DNA of 64,000 nucleotides from positions 1,688,001-1,752,000 of the forward strand of contig JACJID010000002.1 of assembly GCA_014138725.1 (NCBI GenBank), written 5' to 3'. Under the pieces are notes generated by a model, which did no database searches, was not told where the DNA came from, and worked only from the letters and a program-made list of their open reading frames with translations. Source of the DNA: Kutzneria viridogrisea. Lineage in GTDB: Bacteria > Actinomycetota > Actinomycetes > Mycobacteriales > Pseudonocardiaceae. Shown here in pieces: positions 23,749 to 31,445 of this stretch (positions are counted from its first letter, which is position 1; the number at the start of each line of letters is the position of its first letter). Position numbers and translations under genes: made by a program.

Positions 23749-25806
23749 TCAGGGATTTCCCCGATCCCCGCCAGACAGGTGGTGCTGAACCAAGGCGTGG
23801 CGGAACTGGTACACGGCACCGGCCTGGCGGAGCACACCCCGGCGGTGGGCATCGCCCAGGAAGCCGACGAGCCGCCACGGCAGGACTCCGGTGAGCGGCA
23901 GCCACAAGCGCGCGATCAGCCACGGGCCCCAGACCGTGAACAGCAGGACCCAGCACAGGAAACCGCCGACGGCGCTGATCATCCAGCCGAGCACCAGCAC
24001 CCGGCCCAGCACGAGGTCGAACGGGAATCCCGTGGCGGGCTCGAAGGCGATCCACAGCCCGGCCCAGAGCACCGTCGAACCACCCACGCCGACCAGCGCC
24101 GCCTGGGAGATCGACGAGCGCCGGGCCACGCGCAGCAGGTCCACCGCGCCCACGGTCTCGGTCAACTCGACGGGAACGCTCAGCACCCCCGCGAGGCCCC
24201 CGAACAACCAGATCCCGGCTCCGATGACCGCACCCGCGGCGAGGCCGAACGGGATGCTCCGCGTACCGCCGAGAGCGAGGCCGACCGCGAGCCCGGTGCC
24301 CAGCCAGGCGAGCATCCACACCACCGCCCTGCGATCGAGGTAGCGGCGAACCAGGTCCACCGACACCTCCCGCCAGCGTCTCCTGAGACGCAGTCGCATC
24401 CGGGCCGGGAAGCGCCACCGGAACAGGCCGAAGGACATCACGAGGCCGCCGACGAGACCGCAGAGCAGGCTGGAGGCCGACCCCGCCGTGAAGAAACCCG
24501 CGCCCAGGGCACCGGGCCAGGCTCCCAGCTCAGCCACGGCCCAGACGAACAGGCACGAGACCGAGGCCACGCACAGCATCGCGGCCAGCCCCAGCACCGG
24601 TCTGGGAACCGCGTGAGCCAGTTCCCACCAGGCCAGGTCCTGGGTGCCCCTGCGGTCCAGGTACCCGGCCAGGAAGCGCAACCAGTCGCGGGCCTGCCCG
24701 GGGTCGTGCGGGCTCAAACCGACGCGCGGGCTGCCGGGGGCGGCGGGTTCCTCGCGGTAGGCGGCCGGGACGAAGGCGTCGAGCAGGTGCCGTTCGACCG
24801 CGGTGCGGTCCGGGAAGGCTGCGGGGTCGAGCAGTTCGACCGGGTCCGCGGCGGCCGAGCCGTACGCGGTGCGGGCCAGCGCGAGCATCAGCGGGCTGGT
24901 GAGCGCCTGGGCCAGCGGCAGGCCGGGTTCCGCGGCGAGCCTGTCCACGACAGGCGGCCAACAGCGCCGCGCGGAGGGGCTCGCCGCGGTCAGGAAGGCA
25001 GCGGCGTCGACGAGTTCGACGGGCTCGATCTCCACCACGGCGGCGCGGGACAGCACCGTGCCGCCCTCGGCGACGGCGGCCTCGTACTCCGCGCTGCGGC
25101 AGGTCACGACGAGCGGCCGGTTGTCGCTGGAGGCCCGGTCGAGGGCGTTGATCGCCGCCGGGTGCAGCGCGGCGGGCATCTCGTCGAGCCCGTCGAGCAC
25201 CACCATCACCCGCCCCTGGGCGATCAGCTGGGGGGCGTCGGTCAGTGCCGGGTAGTCCTCGATCAGCCGCCGCGCCAGCCAGGTGTGCAGGTGCTCGGCG
25301 CGGGGGTTCCAGGTCGAGGCGTTCAGCAGCACGGGAACCGGGTCCTCGGGTGCCGCCCTGCCGAGCAGGCCGAGGGTGAGCAGCAGCGCCAGCACGGTCT
25401 TGCCCGCGCCCGGCTCACCGATGACCACCAGCTGCTGGGCGGGCAGCGCGAGGAAGGCCGCCACCACCTGGTGCACGTCCCCGTGCAGCCGCAGCCGGAT
25501 CGGCCGCCCGGGCAGTGCTCCCCTGCCGATCACCGCCCCTGGTGCCGCCGCCACCGGCCGCCCGGTGCTCGACCACCTGACCCGCAGCGGTTCCGGGCGG
25601 CGCAGGGAGCGCAGCCCCGCCTCCTCGGCCCACTGCTGGAACACGACCTGCCGCAACTGCTCCACCGCGTGGTCCACCTCGGCGGGCGAGTCCGCGCGGT
25701 TCAGGTGCACGTCGCCGTACACGGCGCCGATCTGGACCACGTCGCGCGCGGTGCCGGTGAGCTCGTTGCGCGCCCCGCCGTTCCCGCCCCGCCGCATTCC
25801 TCGCAC
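23749..25806 (-). CDS. NACHT-domain NTPase with RHIM-like N-terminus and multipass membrane C-terminus
   Basis: 685 residues. A short leader contains TGTARDVVQIGAVYGDVHLN at residues 18-36; its VQIG core matches the RHIM tetrad of animal RIP kinases and the amyloid-signalling motifs known from actinobacterial NLR-like proteins. The NACHT ATPase has Walker A GEPGAGKT (130-137) and Walker B VMVVLDGLDEM (200-210). From about residue 395 to 640 there are some eight hydrophobic helices with Arg-rich loops, then a short tail FRHALVQHHLSG. There are no repeat sensors (LRR, TPR, WD40) and no nuclease or protease domain. GTG 25806 or ATG 25797 could start it. First gene of a leftward string with a methyltransferase and mtn genes. 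A defence or signalling role is inferred from the family. Confidence 0.85.
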   Translation of the reverse strand: MRGMRRGGNGGARNELTGTARDVVQIGAVYGDVHLNRADSPAEVDHAVEQLRQVVFQQWAEEAGLRSLRRPEPLRVRWSSTGRPVAAAPGAVIGRGALPGRPIRLRLHGDVHQVVAAFLALPAQQLVVIGEPGAGKTVLALLLTLGLLGRAAPEDPVPVLLNASTWNPRAEHLHTWLARRLIEDYPALTDAPQLIAQGRVMVVLDGLDEMPAALHPAAINALDRASSDNRPLVVTCRSAEYEAAVAEGGTVLSRAAVVEIEPVELVDAAAFLTAASPSARRCWPPVVDRLAAEPGLPLAQALTSPLMLALARTAYGSAAADPVELLDPAAFPDRTAVERHLLDAFVPAAYREEPAAPGSPRVGLSPHDPGQARDWLRFLAGYLDRRGTQDLAWWELAHAVPRPVLGLAAMLCVASVSCLFVWAVAELGAWPGALGAGFFTAGSASSLLCGLVGGLVMSFGLFRWRFPARMRLRLRRRWREVSVDLVRRYLDRRAVVWMLAWLGTGLAVGLALGGTRSIPFGLAAGAVIGAGIWLFGGLAGVLSVPVELTETVGAVDLLRVARRSSISQAALVGVGGSTVLWAGLWIAFEPATGFPFDLVLGRVLVLGWMISAVGGFLCWVLLFTVWGPWLIARLWLPLTGVLPWRLVGFLGDAHRRGVLRQAGAVYQFRHALVQHHLSGGDRGNP

Positions 25807-25890
25807 CCGAAGAAGATAGGAGGTGGCGTGCGTGGGCGGAGGCGCTTTGCCCCACCAGGCGGGACCCGGTCACCCGCCTAGACTCCCCCC

Positions 25891-26628
25891 GTGTCGGAGT
25901 ACCGGGTTGACGATCTCGCCCGCGCCGCTGGGACCACGGTCGGCAACGTGCGCGTGTACCAGGACCGGGGCCTGCTTCCCCCGCCGGTCCGCCAGGGGCG
26001 GGTGGCGATCTACAGCGAGGCGCACCTGGCCCGGCTGCGGATCATCGTGAACATGCTGGCGCGCGGCTACACCTTCGCGCAGATCAAGGAGATCCTGGCG
26101 GCCTGGGAGTCGGGCCGGGACCTGGCCGAGGTGCTTGGCCTGGAGCAGGCGCTGACCGAGCCCTGGTCGGACGAGGTGCCGACCACGGTGTCGGCGGCCG
26201 AACTGGTGCGCGAGTTCGGCAAGTACGCGACCCCGGACAACGTGCGCCGGGCGCTGCGACTGGGCGTGCTGCAACGGCGTGGGCTGCACTTCGTGGTGCT
26301 CAGCCCGCGCCTGTTGCAGGCGGGCCGGGAGCTGATCGCGGCGGGCGTGCCGGTGCCCGCGGTGCTGGACCTCGCGGAGCGGCTGCGGGAGAGCCTGGAC
26401 GGGGTGGCCGGGCTGTTCCTGGACATGGTGTCGCGCCACGTGCTGGACCCGCACGGGGAGAAGTGGGTGCCGTCCAAGGAGGAGATCCCGGAGTTGACCG
26501 CGCTCACCGGGCGGCTGCGGCCACTGGCCCAGTCGGCGGTGTCGGCGACCCTGGCCCTGGCGATGACCGCGGAGCTGGCGAACCTGCTGGACGAGCGGTT
26601 CGGCTCCCTGCTGCGCGAGCAACCCTGA
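25891..26628 (+). CDS. MerR family transcriptional regulator
   Basis: 245 residues from GTG 25891. The winged helix reads YRVDDLARAAGTTVGNVRVY, then DRGLLPPPVRQGRVAIYSEA, the MerR signature; a long coiled region follows (RLRIIVNMLARGYTFAQIKEI). The C-terminal ~150 residues form a helical effector domain without the Cys clusters of metal sensors. It lies 66 bases upstream of the diiron oxygenase on the same strand, divergent from the NACHT gene, and probably regulates the oxygenase through the inverted repeat at 26635. Confidence 0.9.
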   Translation: MSEYRVDDLARAAGTTVGNVRVYQDRGLLPPPVRQGRVAIYSEAHLARLRIIVNMLARGYTFAQIKEILAAWESGRDLAEVLGLEQALTEPWSDEVPTTVSAAELVREFGKYATPDNVRRALRLGVLQRRGLHFVVLSPRLLQAGRELIAAGVPVPAVLDLAERLRESLDGVAGLFLDMVSRHVLDPHGEKWVPSKEEIPELTALTGRLRPLAQSAVSATLALAMTAELANLLDERFGSLLREQP

Positions 26629-26634
26629 CATCTT

Positions 26635-26649
26635 CCATTGTTTGAATGG
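26635..26649. promoter_or_regulatory. Inverted repeat CCATT-N5-AATGG before AurF-like gene
   Basis: Short perfect dyad (CCATTGTTTGAATGG) in an AT-rich promoter region, 46 bases before the oxygenase ATG; candidate site for the adjacent MerR regulator. Confidence 0.4.
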
Positions 26650-26694
26650 TCATTGTAACGTTCCTCAGTGCCACAGTGCGGACAGGAGCGTGCA

Positions 26695-27588
26695 ATGAGC
26701 CCGTCTACCCCCAACCGCGAGGCCACCGCCCAGCGCCTGCTCACCTCCAGCGCCAAGCTCAGCTACGACCCCGAGATCGACATCGACTGGGACGCGCCGC
26801 TGGCCGAGGACAAGTTCTACGTGCCGGAGCACCTGGTGACGCTCTACGGCACGCCGATGTGGGCGGCCATGGACCAGCGGCAGCGCATCGAGCTGTCCAA
26901 GCAGGAGCTGGTCAACACCGTCAGCGTGGGCATCTGGTTCGAGACGATCCTGATGCAGCTGCTGCTGCGGCTGACCTACCACCGCGACCCCACCTCGCGG
27001 CACGTGCACTACGCCTTCGCCGAGGTGGCCGACGAGTGCCGCCACTCCACGATGTTCGGGCGGCTCATCGAGCGGGTGGACGGCAGGCCGTACCGCCAGC
27101 CGTTCGTGTGGCACCGGATCGGCCAGGTCCTGCCGCTGGTGCTGACCGGCCCGTCGATGTGGGTGGCCACGCTGATGGGCGAGGAGGTGTTCGACGTGCT
27201 GCAACGCGACACCATGCGCGACGAGCGGCTGCAACCGCTGGTGCAGGCGGTGATGCGCATCCACGTCACGGAGGAGGCCCGGCACGTGCGCTACGCGCGT
27301 GCGGACCTGGTCCGCAGGCTGGAGCGCACGAACCGGGCGAGCAAGGAGTTCGCCCGGTTCGTGGGCGCACAGGGCGCGATGCTGCTGGCCACGGCGCTGA
27401 CGAACCCGAGCCAGTACAAGCGGGCCGGGCTGGACCCGCGCGAGGCCCGCCGCCAGGCCTGGGCCAACCCGCACCACCGCGAGGCCAAGCGGCACGGGGC
27501 CGAGCGGGTCGTGCGCTTCCTGTCCGAGCAGGATCTGATCGGCGGCCCCACGGTCAGGCTGTGGCGCCGTTCCGGGCTACTGGACTGA
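26695..27588 (+). CDS. AurF-like diiron oxygenase
   Basis: 297 residues from ATG 26695, with AGGAG 7 bases upstream. All-helical protein with diiron ligand motifs: ETILMQLLLRLTYH, EVADECRHSTMF and HVTEEARHVRYAR, the paired Glu/His pattern of the AurF/CmlI family. AurF converts p-aminobenzoate to p-nitrobenzoate; other members hydroxylate or N-oxygenate different amines, so the substrate is open. It is preceded by a MerR regulator and its 3' end overlaps the convergent LLM oxidoreductase by 12 bases. Confidence 0.85.
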   Translation: MSPSTPNREATAQRLLTSSAKLSYDPEIDIDWDAPLAEDKFYVPEHLVTLYGTPMWAAMDQRQRIELSKQELVNTVSVGIWFETILMQLLLRLTYHRDPTSRHVHYAFAEVADECRHSTMFGRLIERVDGRPYRQPFVWHRIGQVLPLVLTGPSMWVATLMGEEVFDVLQRDTMRDERLQPLVQAVMRIHVTEEARHVRYARADLVRRLERTNRASKEFARFVGAQGAMLLATALTNPSQYKRAGLDPREARRQAWANPHHREAKRHGAERVVRFLSEQDLIGGPTVRLWRRSGLLD

Positions 27589-28416
27589 GGTCAACGGCGC
27601 CAGCCTGCGCCACTGCTCACGGGGCAGGCTGGCACCGAGGACCTGGAGGCACACGTGGTCGGCGCCCGCGTCGAAGTGCTGGCGCAGCCGGTCGGCCACC
27701 ACGTTCTCGTCACCCCAGGCGACGGTGCTGTCGACCAGCCGGTCGCTGCCGCCCTCGGCGAAGTCCTCGTCGGTGAAACCCAAGGTGCGCAGGCTGTTCA
27801 GGTAGTTGGCGAGCTGGAAGTAGATCGCCAGGTGCTCCCGGGCGGTGGCACGCGCCGTCTCCGGGTCGGTGTCCAGCACGACCTTGAGCTCCGGCGCGAG
27901 CACCGCGTCGCCGAGGGTCGCCCGCGCTCGGGCCGTGTGCTCCGGTGTCACCAGGTACGGGTGCGCGCCCGCGGCCCGGTCCCGGGACAGCTCCAGCATC
28001 TTCGGACCCAGCGCCGCGAGCACGCGCTCCGCGGCGGGCTGCCCGGCGGCGTCCAGGCCATCCAGGTACTCCCGCATGTACGACAGCGGCTTGCGGTAGT
28101 CGTTGACCAGCTTCTTGTGGCTGGCGCCCAGCCCGAGCACGAACCGGCCCGGGTGCTCGGCGGCCAGCGCCGCGGTCTGCGCGGCCACGTCGGCGGGCTC
28201 GTGCCACCAGATGTTGAGGATCCCGGTGGCCACGGTGATCTGCCTGGTGTCGGCGAGCACCTTGGCGGCGCGGTCCACGCCGGGGCTGCCGCCGATCCAG
28301 ATCGTGCCGTAGCCGAGCTCGTCCAACTCCGCGACGGCCTCGCCGAACAGGGCCTGCTCACTAGGGTCGGTGCGGGCCAGTTCGTGGTTCCAGATGCCGA
28401 CTCGTCCCAGTTGCAT
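27577..28416 (-). CDS. LLM class F420-dependent oxidoreductase
   Basis: 279 residues, start MQLGRVGIWNHEL at ATG 28416 with GGTGGG upstream. Single TIM-barrel luciferase-like domain: AVAELDELGYGTIWIGG, GILNIWWHEPADVAAQT, RFVLGLGASHKK and a C-terminal DAGADHVCLQVL strand. These are typical of F420-dependent oxidoreductases of the TIGR03620 type. The substrate is unknown. The upstream RarD gene ends 21 bases away on the same strand, so the two may share a transcript. Confidence 0.88.
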   Translation of the reverse strand: MQLGRVGIWNHELARTDPSEQALFGEAVAELDELGYGTIWIGGSPGVDRAAKVLADTRQITVATGILNIWWHEPADVAAQTAALAAEHPGRFVLGLGASHKKLVNDYRKPLSYMREYLDGLDAAGQPAAERVLAALGPKMLELSRDRAAGAHPYLVTPEHTARARATLGDAVLAPELKVVLDTDPETARATAREHLAIYFQLANYLNSLRTLGFTDEDFAEGGSDRLVDSTVAWGDENVVADRLRQHFDAGADHVCLQVLGASLPREQWRRLAPLTSVQ

Positions 28417-28436
28417 GAGATCCCACCTTCGTACGA

Positions 28437-29363
28437 TCAGCGTCGTACAAAGCGTAGCATCGGCCGCAGCGCGTCGCTGACGAGCACGAGCAGCGCCAGC
28501 CACACCATGCCGAACCCGACCCAGCTGGCAGTGCTCATCTGCTCGTGCACGACCAGCACGCCGACCAGGAACTGGAACACCGGGGCCAGGTACTGCACCA
28601 GGCCGATGGTGGACAGCGGCAGCCGGATCGCGGCGGCACCGAAGCACAGCAGCGGGATCACCGTGATCACGCCGGTGCCGACCAGCAGCGCGGTGTGCGA
28701 CCAGCCCTGCCCAAGCGACCCCGCACCGGAGGCCTGGAGCCAGACCAGGTACCCGGCCGCGGGGACGAACTGCACGACCGTCTCCGCGGCCAGCCCCTCG
28801 ATCGCGGGCAGGTTGACCCGCTTCTTGAGCAGCCCGTACGTGCCGAAGCTGAAGGCCAGCACCAGCGAGATCCACGGTGGGCGCCCGTAGGCGAAGCTGA
28901 GCACCAGCACCGCGGCCAGCCCGATGCCCACGGCCACCCACTGCACGGTGCGCAAACGCTCGCGCAGCAGCACCACGCCGAACGCGATGGTCACCAGCGG
29001 GTTGATGAAGTAGCCCAGCGAGGTCTCCACCACGTGGCCGTTGTTGACGCCCCAGATGTAGACGCCCCAGTTCACCGAGATCGCGGCCGAGGCCAGCACC
29101 AGCATCACCAGCCGCACGGGCTGGCGCAGCAGCTCGCGCACCCAGCCCCAGCGGTTGCGCACCAGCAGCAGCACCAGGATGACCGCCAGCGACCACACCA
29201 TGCGGTTGGCCAGGATCTCCACCGCGCCCGCCGGGCTGAGCAGCGGCCAGTACAGCGGGAACAGGCCCCACACCCCGTAGGCGGCCACCGCGAGCCACAG
29301 GCCCTGCGAGCCTCGGCGGGACTGCTCGGCACGGACGTCTGAGGCAGACAGGGAGGCGACCAC
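28437..29363 (-). CDS. rarD: EamA-family transporter RarD
   Basis: 308 residues, about ten membrane helices in two EamA repeats. Recognisable RarD stretches are YGVWGLFPLYWPLLSPAGAV, EILANRMVWSL, ISVNWGVYIWGVNNGHVVET and SLGYFINPL. It belongs to the drug/metabolite transporter superfamily; the name comes from a chloramphenicol-sensitivity context and the substrate is uncertain. GTG 29363 has GGAGG 13 bases upstream. Confidence 0.9.
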   Translation of the reverse strand: MVASLSASDVRAEQSRRGSQGLWLAVAAYGVWGLFPLYWPLLSPAGAVEILANRMVWSLAVILVLLLVRNRWGWVRELLRQPVRLVMLVLASAAISVNWGVYIWGVNNGHVVETSLGYFINPLVTIAFGVVLLRERLRTVQWVAVGIGLAAVLVLSFAYGRPPWISLVLAFSFGTYGLLKKRVNLPAIEGLAAETVVQFVPAAGYLVWLQASGAGSLGQGWSHTALLVGTGVITVIPLLCFGAAAIRLPLSTIGLVQYLAPVFQFLVGVLVVHEQMSTASWVGFGMVWLALLVLVSDALRPMLRFVRR

Positions 29364-29419
29364 GCTGCTAGTTTGCCTCCGTCAAATAAGAAATTCTATT
29401 TAATTCTACTGCATGAATC

Positions 29420-29436
29420 GTGTAGTTCAGCTACAC
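29420..29436. promoter_or_regulatory. Inverted repeat GTGTAG-N5-CTACAC
   Basis: Perfect 6-bp dyad in the divergent region between rarD and the gene at 29478, beside an unusually AT-rich stretch (29385-29412). Resembles the site at 11020-11037 with one extra spacer base. Confidence 0.35.
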
Positions 29437-29477
29437 ACATCGCGCAGAGTTACCAACGGGTACACCCCTCCGGGTGA

Positions 29478-29864
29478 ATGACGGCAACGGTCAACGGGCT
29501 GGATGCTGAGCGCATGGCCGACACACTTGCGGTACCCGTGGAGCTGTCCGCCCTGCTCGGTGCCGACGAGCGTGTGCACGCCGTCATCGCAGGCGCTGGT
29601 CAGCCCGTGCTCCTGGTGACCGACTTCCGCATCCTGTCCAGCGACACGCAGATCCCGCTGTCCGAGGTGGTCTCCGTGGCGACCTCGGGCAACTCCCTGT
29701 CCGGCGGCTCGCTGTCGATCCGCTCCGAGGACGGGGAACTGCGCATCACCGGCGTGCCCTTCGACCAGGCCCAGCGCTTCGCCGCGGCGGTGCGCGGCGG
29801 CCTGGCCAGGGTGCAGGCCGCCGTGTGGATGCCCACCCAGCGCGGTCCGGTCAGCAACCCGTGA
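29478..29864 (+). CDS. PH-domain-like small cytoplasmic protein, hypothetical
   Basis: 128 residues, no signal peptide or membrane segment. The middle, LLVTDFRILSSDTQIPLSEV through VSVATSGNSLSGG to LSIRSEDGELRITGV, has the strand pattern of bacterial pleckstrin-homology-like domains and ends in a helix (FDQAQRFAAAVRGGL). ATG 29478 is used; ATG 29514 is an alternative. It overlaps the 3' end of the AraC gene by 14 bases. No function is assigned. Confidence 0.6.
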   Translation: MTATVNGLDAERMADTLAVPVELSALLGADERVHAVIAGAGQPVLLVTDFRILSSDTQIPLSEVVSVATSGNSLSGGSLSIRSEDGELRITGVPFDQAQRFAAAVRGGLARVQAAVWMPTQRGPVSNP

Positions 29865-30795
29865 CCGCCCTGCGGTAGCCCGAGGGGCTCACGCCGAAGG
29901 CGCTGCGGAACACCCGGCTCAGGTGGGTCGGGTCCAGCACGCCCCAGTGCGCGGCCACCGCGGCCACCGTCCGCCCGGCCAGCGACGGGTCGATCAGGTC
30001 GCGGCGGATGTGCTCCAGCCTCCTGCCGCGGATCCAGGCGGCCATCGTGGTGTCCGTCTCGGCGAACAGCTTGTGCAGGTACCGCACGGAGATGCCGTGC
30101 GCCAGCGCCACCGACTCCACGCACAGGTCCGGGTCGGTCAGGTTGGCCTCGCAGTAGGCCAGCACCCGCTCGCGCATCGTGGTGCGCGGGTCGGCCAGCC
30201 GCTCGGCGCTGCCGGTGAACACCTTGCCCAGCAGGCCGACCAGCGAGTCGGCCAGCTGGTTGCCGCCCTGCACGGCACTGCCTTCCAGGTCCTCGACCAT
30301 GCCGCCGAGGAAGCCCGCGACGACCCGGGCCAGCCCCGCCTCGCAGGACACCGGCAGCGCACAGGCCTCGCGCACCGCCTCGGCGCTGGTGGCCAGGAAC
30401 TCCTGGGGCACGCCCAGCACCACCGTGCGGTAGTCGCTGCCGTAGACCAGCCCGTAGGGCCGGGTGGTGTCGTAGACCACCAGGTCACCCGGCTTGAGCA
30501 CGCACTGCCGGTCGTCCTGGTACAGGATGCCGTGCCCGCTCAGGTGCAGGGACACCTTGTACAGCGGGGTGTCGGTGGAGGTGATCAACTTGGGCGTGCG
30601 CTGCACCGCGCCCGCCGTGGTGGTGATGTCGGCGACGAGCACACGGCCCGCCTGGGCGTAGTTGATCCGGCCGTCGAACCCGGCCAGGTCCTCGGGTGCC
30701 AGCCGGAGCGGGGCGAACGCCTCGGAGGCGGCCTGCTGGAAAACCTCAAGACGCTCCGCGACAGGGGTCTGCGCGTCGAAGGCGAGCTCGGGCAT
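29851..30795 (-). CDS. AraC family transcriptional regulator
   Basis: 314 residues. The N-terminal half is an AraC_binding_2-type cupin (KVSLHLSGHGILYQDDRQCV, LKPGDLVVYDTTRPYGLVY). The C-terminal HTH_18 domain carries two helix-turn-helix motifs: LCVESVALAHGISVRYLHKL and VAAHWGVLDPTHLSRVFRSA, ending FGVSPSGYRR. This arrangement matches the catabolic-type regulators that sense aromatic acids and similar compounds. No catabolic operon is adjacent, so the target is unknown. A GGAGTA-N8-TACTCC dyad lies 25 bases upstream of the start (30820-30839) and may be its site. Confidence 0.92.
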   Translation of the reverse strand: MPELAFDAQTPVAERLEVFQQAASEAFAPLRLAPEDLAGFDGRINYAQAGRVLVADITTTAGAVQRTPKLITSTDTPLYKVSLHLSGHGILYQDDRQCVLKPGDLVVYDTTRPYGLVYGSDYRTVVLGVPQEFLATSAEAVREACALPVSCEAGLARVVAGFLGGMVEDLEGSAVQGGNQLADSLVGLLGKVFTGSAERLADPRTTMRERVLAYCEANLTDPDLCVESVALAHGISVRYLHKLFAETDTTMAAWIRGRRLEHIRRDLIDPSLAGRTVAAVAAHWGVLDPTHLSRVFRSAFGVSPSGYRRAVTGC

Positions 30796-30998
30796 GGATC
30801 TCGTTCCCCAGTGACGTTCGGAGTAGCAGCGGGTACTCCAACCGCCCCCTCACGTTCACAGTAGCCAACTGTGCACGAAGCGCCAAGCACCTGTGCACTC
30901 GTTGGCGACCGAACTCACGGGTAGGCACCTAACGTTGCCGCCGCAACCTCCATAGCCGTCTCCTTCCTGTGACGCCGCAACACCGAAGGGACCAGGAC

Positions 30999-31220
30999 GT
31001 GAGCCTTCCCATCATCTGGTGGCGCAGCGCCTACGACGACCAGGTGCACGCCTTCCCGCTGGGTCAGATCACCGAGGTGGACCGCCGCACACTCAGCGCG
31101 CGGTGCACGCACAGCGCCCCCAAGGAGCTGATCGTGGACACAGCCGAGGGCATGAAGTGCATGCGCTGCATCCTGCTCGTCGGTGCCGAACTGCCCGATC
31201 CGTACCAGCGCGCCAGCTGA
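30999..31220 (+). CDS. Small Cys-containing hypothetical protein
   Basis: 73 residues from GTG 30999 (MSLPIIWWRSAYDDQVHAFP). It has a Cys-x-His (ARCTHSAP) and a Cys-x2-Cys (MKCMRC), so a single small zinc site is plausible. Similar short proteins with an N-terminal WW/HAFP segment and a late CxxC are common in Pseudonocardiales and have no known function. A hairpin follows the stop. Confidence 0.6.
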   Translation: MSLPIIWWRSAYDDQVHAFPLGQITEVDRRTLSARCTHSAPKELIVDTAEGMKCMRCILLVGAELPDPYQRAS

Positions 31221-31237
31221 ACCCCTCAGTGCACAAC

Positions 31238-31267
31238 GATGCCCCCGCCAACGAGGACGGGGGCATC
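31238..31267 (+). terminator. Hairpin terminator candidate
   Basis: GATGCCCCCG, 10-nt loop, CGGGGGCATC, 18 bases after the stop of the small gene; no U-tract. Confidence 0.55.
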
Positions 31268-31280
31268 ACTGCGTCCGGCA

Positions 31281-31389
31281 GTTGTCCACAGGGCGCGAGT
31301 TGTCCACACGTGGATCTTCAGCAAGATCAACTGTCGGGGTGGGGCGGTAGACTGGTGACGGGGTCGCCCCCCAGGGAGTGGCGGGGGAC
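31281..31389. repeat. ~109-nt dispersed element, copy A
   Basis: Near-identical to 42552-42659 apart from scattered changes and small indels. A 35-nt core (31297-31331) is identical and contains two mini-hairpins, TCCACACGTGGA and GATCTTCAGCAAGATC. A second conserved block, starting CGGGGTCGCCCCCCAGG and ending GGCGGGGGAC, closes the element. No ORF in it is convincing. Confidence 0.75.
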
Positions 31390-31445
31390 TGTCACCAGGT
31401 GTGTGTGCGGGACGCCGTCGCGGCAGCGCCCCGCACGAGGGCGGC

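Noticed and set aside
23749-25806. NACHT protein as part of an integrated prophage or mobile island
   Set aside because: No integrase, attachment-site repeat, transposase or base-composition break was visible on either side.
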